Positions 61,821 to 64,000 of a DNA stretch of 64,000 nt are shown piece by piece. Numbering within the stretch: position 1 is the stretch's first letter; the number at the start of each line of letters is the position of its first letter. Both the position numbers and the translations under genes were made by a program. The notes under the pieces were generated by a model. That model did not search any database and was not told the origin of the DNA. It saw only the letters and a program-made list of their open reading frames with translations. This DNA is from Cellvibrio fontiphilus_A (GTDB lineage Bacteria > Pseudomonadota > Gammaproteobacteria > Pseudomonadales > Cellvibrionaceae). Location: contig NZ_JBHRTF010000016.1 of NCBI RefSeq assembly GCF_042646205.1, positions 62,001 through 126,000 of the forward strand. Direction: 5' to 3'.

Positions 61821-62870
61821 TTAACACTGAGATAATTTGTTTTGCAGTAATAGCCAGACTTGCCCGGCTTTTATTCCCGTCATGCATGCTGGGGTATCGC
61901 GGCTATTTTCCGGCAACCATTTGCACTGGCGTTTGTGGCAGGGCATGCAATCCAATGGTTCGTCTAATTGTAAATTGTGGGTGTGCTCGCCAATTAACCC
62001 CACTTTGGTGGGCGAGGTAGCGCCGTAGAGTGCGATGGTGGGAGTTTCCAAGGCGCCGGCCAAATGAGAGAAGCCGGTATCCAAACCAACTACGCCCGCG
62101 GCCTCCACCAACTTTTCCGCAATCGTGGTGATGGATAAACGCTGCGCCGGGCGAGTGGCTTGCGGGCAGGCGGCGATGATGGCATCGGCTATGGCCTGCT
62201 CATCGCTGCTGCCCCAAATAATTTCCACACTGAAACCCGCATCAAGCGCCATTTGCGTGAGCGCTTGCCATTCACTGGTTGCCCAGAGTTTGGTGACCCA
62301 GCTAGTGCCAATAATAAAAACCAGTTTGCGTGGATTTTTTTGAATATGGGTAAAGTTTTGATTGATACCAAAATTCAAAGCCGGCTCAGGCTGGTAACCC
62401 AATACTTTGCCCACCAACTGCCGTGTGCGCTCAACGGCATGTTGATTTTTGTCGACGCTGTGCGTGCGTTTGTAAAACCAATGGGTGATGGGCTCGCGTG
62501 CAGAGTGTTTGTCGTAGCCATCCACACCGCTAGTTGCAATGGCGCATTTTGCGATCAGTGCGCTTTTTAACAAGCCTTGCGCGTCAATCACATAATCATA
62601 GGCTTGGGTTTGCAGCGCTTTGCGCCAGGTTTTAAATTCCCGCCAGCTGTGTTGATCGCGCTGTTTTACCCAGCGGCGCAACTGAATGGGAATGGCTTGG
62701 TTGATCTGTGGATGCCACTGCACAATTTCCTTAAAACTGTCTTCTACCACCCAGTCGATGATGGCGTCGGGAAATTGTTTTTTAATATCGCTGATCGCAG
62801 GAAAGGTGTGGTAGATATCGCCCATGGAGGACATTTTGACAAGCAGTATGCGCATGGGCGAAGTCTTCAT
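61821..62870 (-). CDS. waaC: lipopolysaccharide heptosyltransferase I
   Basis: Adds the first L-glycero-D-manno-heptose to Kdo of the inner core. 349 residues, GT9. The start MRILLVKMSSMGDIYHTFPAISDIKKQFPDAIIDWVVEDSF is diagnostic for WaaC. VIDAQGLLKSALIAKCA, GVDGYDKHSAREP and the C-terminal GVVGLDTGFSHLAGALETPTIALYGATSP form the nucleotide-sugar site. The annotated ATG at 62870 is preceded by a purine-rich stretch; an internal ATG at 62855 (MRILL) is an alternative. Second gene of the minus-strand LPS operon. Confidence 0.94.
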   Translation of the reverse strand: MKTSPMRILLVKMSSMGDIYHTFPAISDIKKQFPDAIIDWVVEDSFKEIVQWHPQINQAIPIQLRRWVKQRDQHSWREFKTWRKALQTQAYDYVIDAQGLLKSALIAKCAIATSGVDGYDKHSAREPITHWFYKRTHSVDKNQHAVERTRQLVGKVLGYQPEPALNFGINQNFTHIQKNPRKLVFIIGTSWVTKLWATSEWQALTQMALDAGFSVEIIWGSSDEQAIADAIIAACPQATRPAQRLSITTIAEKLVEAAGVVGLDTGFSHLAGALETPTIALYGATSPTKVGLIGEHTHNLQLDEPLDCMPCHKRQCKWLPENSRDTPACMTGIKAGQVWLLLQNKLSQC

Positions 62871-62891
62871 TGCAGCTAAAACAGGAACGGC

Positions 62892-63287
62892 TTATTGATA
62901 ATCTTTGTAAGATTTTTCTTCGATCAATTCGGAACCAAAAGCCAGGTTGATGTCTTTTTTCACCTTGGCGCGTTTGTCGTTAGTGACATACACAGCGCGT
63001 GCAAGTTGGATAAATTTATCGCTAAAATCTTTGGCAAATTCGCAATCGCGAATATCGTCTTCAATAATCCACAATTCCTGATTGATGTCTTTAAGCGCTT
63101 GTTTGAGCGGTGCCAGTTTGGCTTGGCCAGCGTCATCCAATAATTGCTCAACCTTGGCGTTGAGAATATTCAACTCGTGAGTCACATTTTTGAGTTTGGT
63201 TGCATCGCCAATGTTCACGGCTTTGATTTCCAAAATAGTGATTTTGTCGATTAATTCGCCAAGGGAAATAGGTGCTTCAATCAGCAT
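62892..63287 (-). CDS. DUF6165 family protein
   Basis: A 131-residue, mostly helical soluble protein: IEAPISLGELIDKITILEIKAVNIGDATKLKNVTHELNIL, then ELWIIEDDIRDCEFAKDFSDKFIQLARAVYVTNDKRAKVKKDIN. It matches the DUF6165 family, which is often found next to polysaccharide or LPS genes and has no known function. It is the first gene of the LPS operon, 21 nt before waaC, so a role in core assembly or its regulation is plausible by context only. AGAG-type weak ribosome site before the ATG at 63287. Confidence 0.8.
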   Translation of the reverse strand: MLIEAPISLGELIDKITILEIKAVNIGDATKLKNVTHELNILNAKVEQLLDDAGQAKLAPLKQALKDINQELWIIEDDIRDCEFAKDFSDKFIQLARAVYVTNDKRAKVKKDINLAFGSELIEEKSYKDYQ

Positions 63288-63343
63288 GGTTGCGTTCTCT
63301 TAGAGGATTTTTTGTGGCGGCGATTCTAGCAGACTTGGCTTTA

Positions 63344-63484
63344 TAACCCCACCCCAGCCCTCTCCTTAATAAGGGGGCGGGGGCAGTTGGGAGGGGGTTT
63401 TAATAACCCCACCCTAACCCTCCCCTTGGCAGGGGAGGGAACTGTGCTCCACCCCTTAAGAAGTGGGAGGTCGGGAGGGGTGAT
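63344..63484. repeat. C/G-rich interspersed repeat, two copies
   Basis: Two tandem copies of a C-rich unit start at 63344 and 63404 (both TAACCCCACCC, 60 nt apart). Each carries C-rich and G-rich arms able to fold back: CTCYCCTT then GGGGG in copy 1, and CCCTCCCC-TTGGC-AGGGGAGGG in copy 2. The 3' end, GGGAGGGGTG, is complementary to the opening CACCC. This resembles non-coding REP/MITE-like palindromic elements common between genes in many proteobacteria. No gene. It may end transcripts arriving from the RND gene. Confidence 0.7.
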
Positions 63485-63502
63485 TTGGGTTGAGAGAGAC
63501 GG

Positions 63503-64000
63503 TCAGCTTTTTTGATAGTGATAGGCGTAATACACCACTGGAATCACCACCAAAGTCAGTAGGGTGGACACCAGCAGACCAAAAATCAGGCTCACCGCAA
63601 GCCCACCAAAAATCGGGTCGTCGAGGATAAAAAAGCCGCCCATCATGGCTGCCAGTGCAGTCAGGCCAATGGGCAGGGCGCGCACGGCGGCGGCGCTGAT
63701 GGTGGCATCCTCCAGCGATTTACCGCTGCGCACCTCCTGCTGGATAAAGTCCACCAGTAGTATGGAATTGCGCACAATAATGCCGGCTAGGGCAATCATG
63801 CCGATCATGCTCGGCGCGGTGAATTGCTGCCCGAGCAGAGCGTGGCCGGGCATGATGCCGATTAGCGTGAGCGGAATCGGCGCCATAATAATCAGCGGCA
63901 CCGAGTAGCTTTTAAACATGCCCACCACCAGCAAATAAATCATCACCAAGCCAACCGAATAGGCGATGCCCATATCGCGGAAGGTATCCAGCGTGACTTG
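63503..64000 (-). CDS. RND efflux permease (3' part only)
   Basis: C-terminal 165 residues of an AcrB/MexF- or CzcA-type inner-membrane proton-driven efflux pump; the frame is open to the window edge (residues TFRDMGIAYSVGLVMIYLL), so the ATG at 63973 is internal. Four transmembrane helices are visible. Signatures: SYSVPLIIMAPIPLTLIGIMPGHALLG, ITALAGI-like GMIALAGIIVRNSILLVDFI, and ALTALAAMMGGFFILDDPIFGGLAVSLIFGLLVSTLLTLVVIPVVYY. Substrate class cannot be decided from the C-terminus; the short form ending YHYQKS suits a heavy-metal or multidrug member of the 1000-residue class. Confidence 0.93.
   Translation of the reverse strand, partial: QVTLDTFRDMGIAYSVGLVMIYLLVVGMFKSYSVPLIIMAPIPLTLIGIMPGHALLGQQFTAPSMIGMIALAGIIVRNSILLVDFIQQEVRSGKSLEDATISAAAVRALPIGLTALAAMMGGFFILDDPIFGGLAVSLIFGLLVSTLLTLVVIPVVYYAYHYQKS

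Noticed and set aside
1..64000. CRISPR array, insertion sequence, prophage or toxin-antitoxin pair
   Set aside because: No regularly spaced repeats, transposase, integrase or phage genes were found; the only clear interspersed repeat is the C/G-rich element near 63.4 kb.

Overview
The window reads as one contiguous piece of a gammaproteobacterial chromosome, most like Cellvibrio or a close relative. This is inferred from gene order, from protein sequences that match E. coli and Pseudomonas families throughout, and from a GH84-type glycosidase in a core setting. It is gene-dense and almost entirely housekeeping. I see no phage, transposase, integrase, CRISPR array or plasmid gene. Both ends cut a gene: fabZ on the left and an RND efflux permease on the right.

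Layout. 1-8.3 kb: the classic envelope/replication run fabZ-lpxA-lpxB-rnhB-dnaE, then a small CBS-domain gene and accA. 8.3-12.6 kb (minus strand): ygiQ-type radical SAM protein, periplasmic rhodanese, a membrane-anchored coiled-coil protein, a DUF3820 protein and a YciH/SUI1 factor. 12.6-16.5 kb: serine hydrolase, slyX and a PAS-GGDEF-EAL protein. 16.5-21.5 kb: BepA-like M48 protease divergent from a TusA-like protein, then an M16 protease. 21.9-26.3 kb: aceE-aceF. 26.4-32.4 kb: lipoprotein esterase, VanZ-like protein, mobA, pdxH, quinone oxidoreductase, CoA-transferase, DUF1653 protein and tadA. 32.4-36.0 kb: a probable small RNA, ppnN, a carboxylesterase and a GH84-like enzyme. 36.6-45.8 kb: a sugar-catabolism block pgi, edd, zwf-pgl-eda, gap, pykA, which supplies almost all of the Entner-Doudoroff route. 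45.9-54.8 kb: M23 peptidase, Trm112-like protein, alaS, lysC, csrA, tRNA-Ser(GCU) and valS. 55-63.3 kb: a surface-polysaccharide region with a Stealth-type phosphotransferase and, on the minus strand, a six-gene lipopolysaccharide operon (DUF6165, waaC, YejM-like sulfatase-fold protein, two glycosyltransferases, and an LPS-kinase-like protein fused to a glycosidase-like barrel). After it come a C/G-rich repeat and the 3' end of the RND gene.

The most interesting non-coding signal lies between tadA and ppnN. A minus-strand stretch of about 210 nt carries ten GGA motifs, several of them in hairpin loops. It has a terminator at its 3' end, a -10 box at its 5' end and a GacA-box-like 18-mer about 64 bp upstream of the predicted start. 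This is the architecture of an RsmY/RsmZ/CsrB-type RNA that sequesters CsrA, and csrA itself is in the same window with a CsrA-type motif in its own leader. It was recognised by eye and no structure or covariance search has been run. Other points worth a look are the kinase-barrel fusion, the long pgi leader behind a near-consensus promoter, and the strong hairpin between aceE and aceF.
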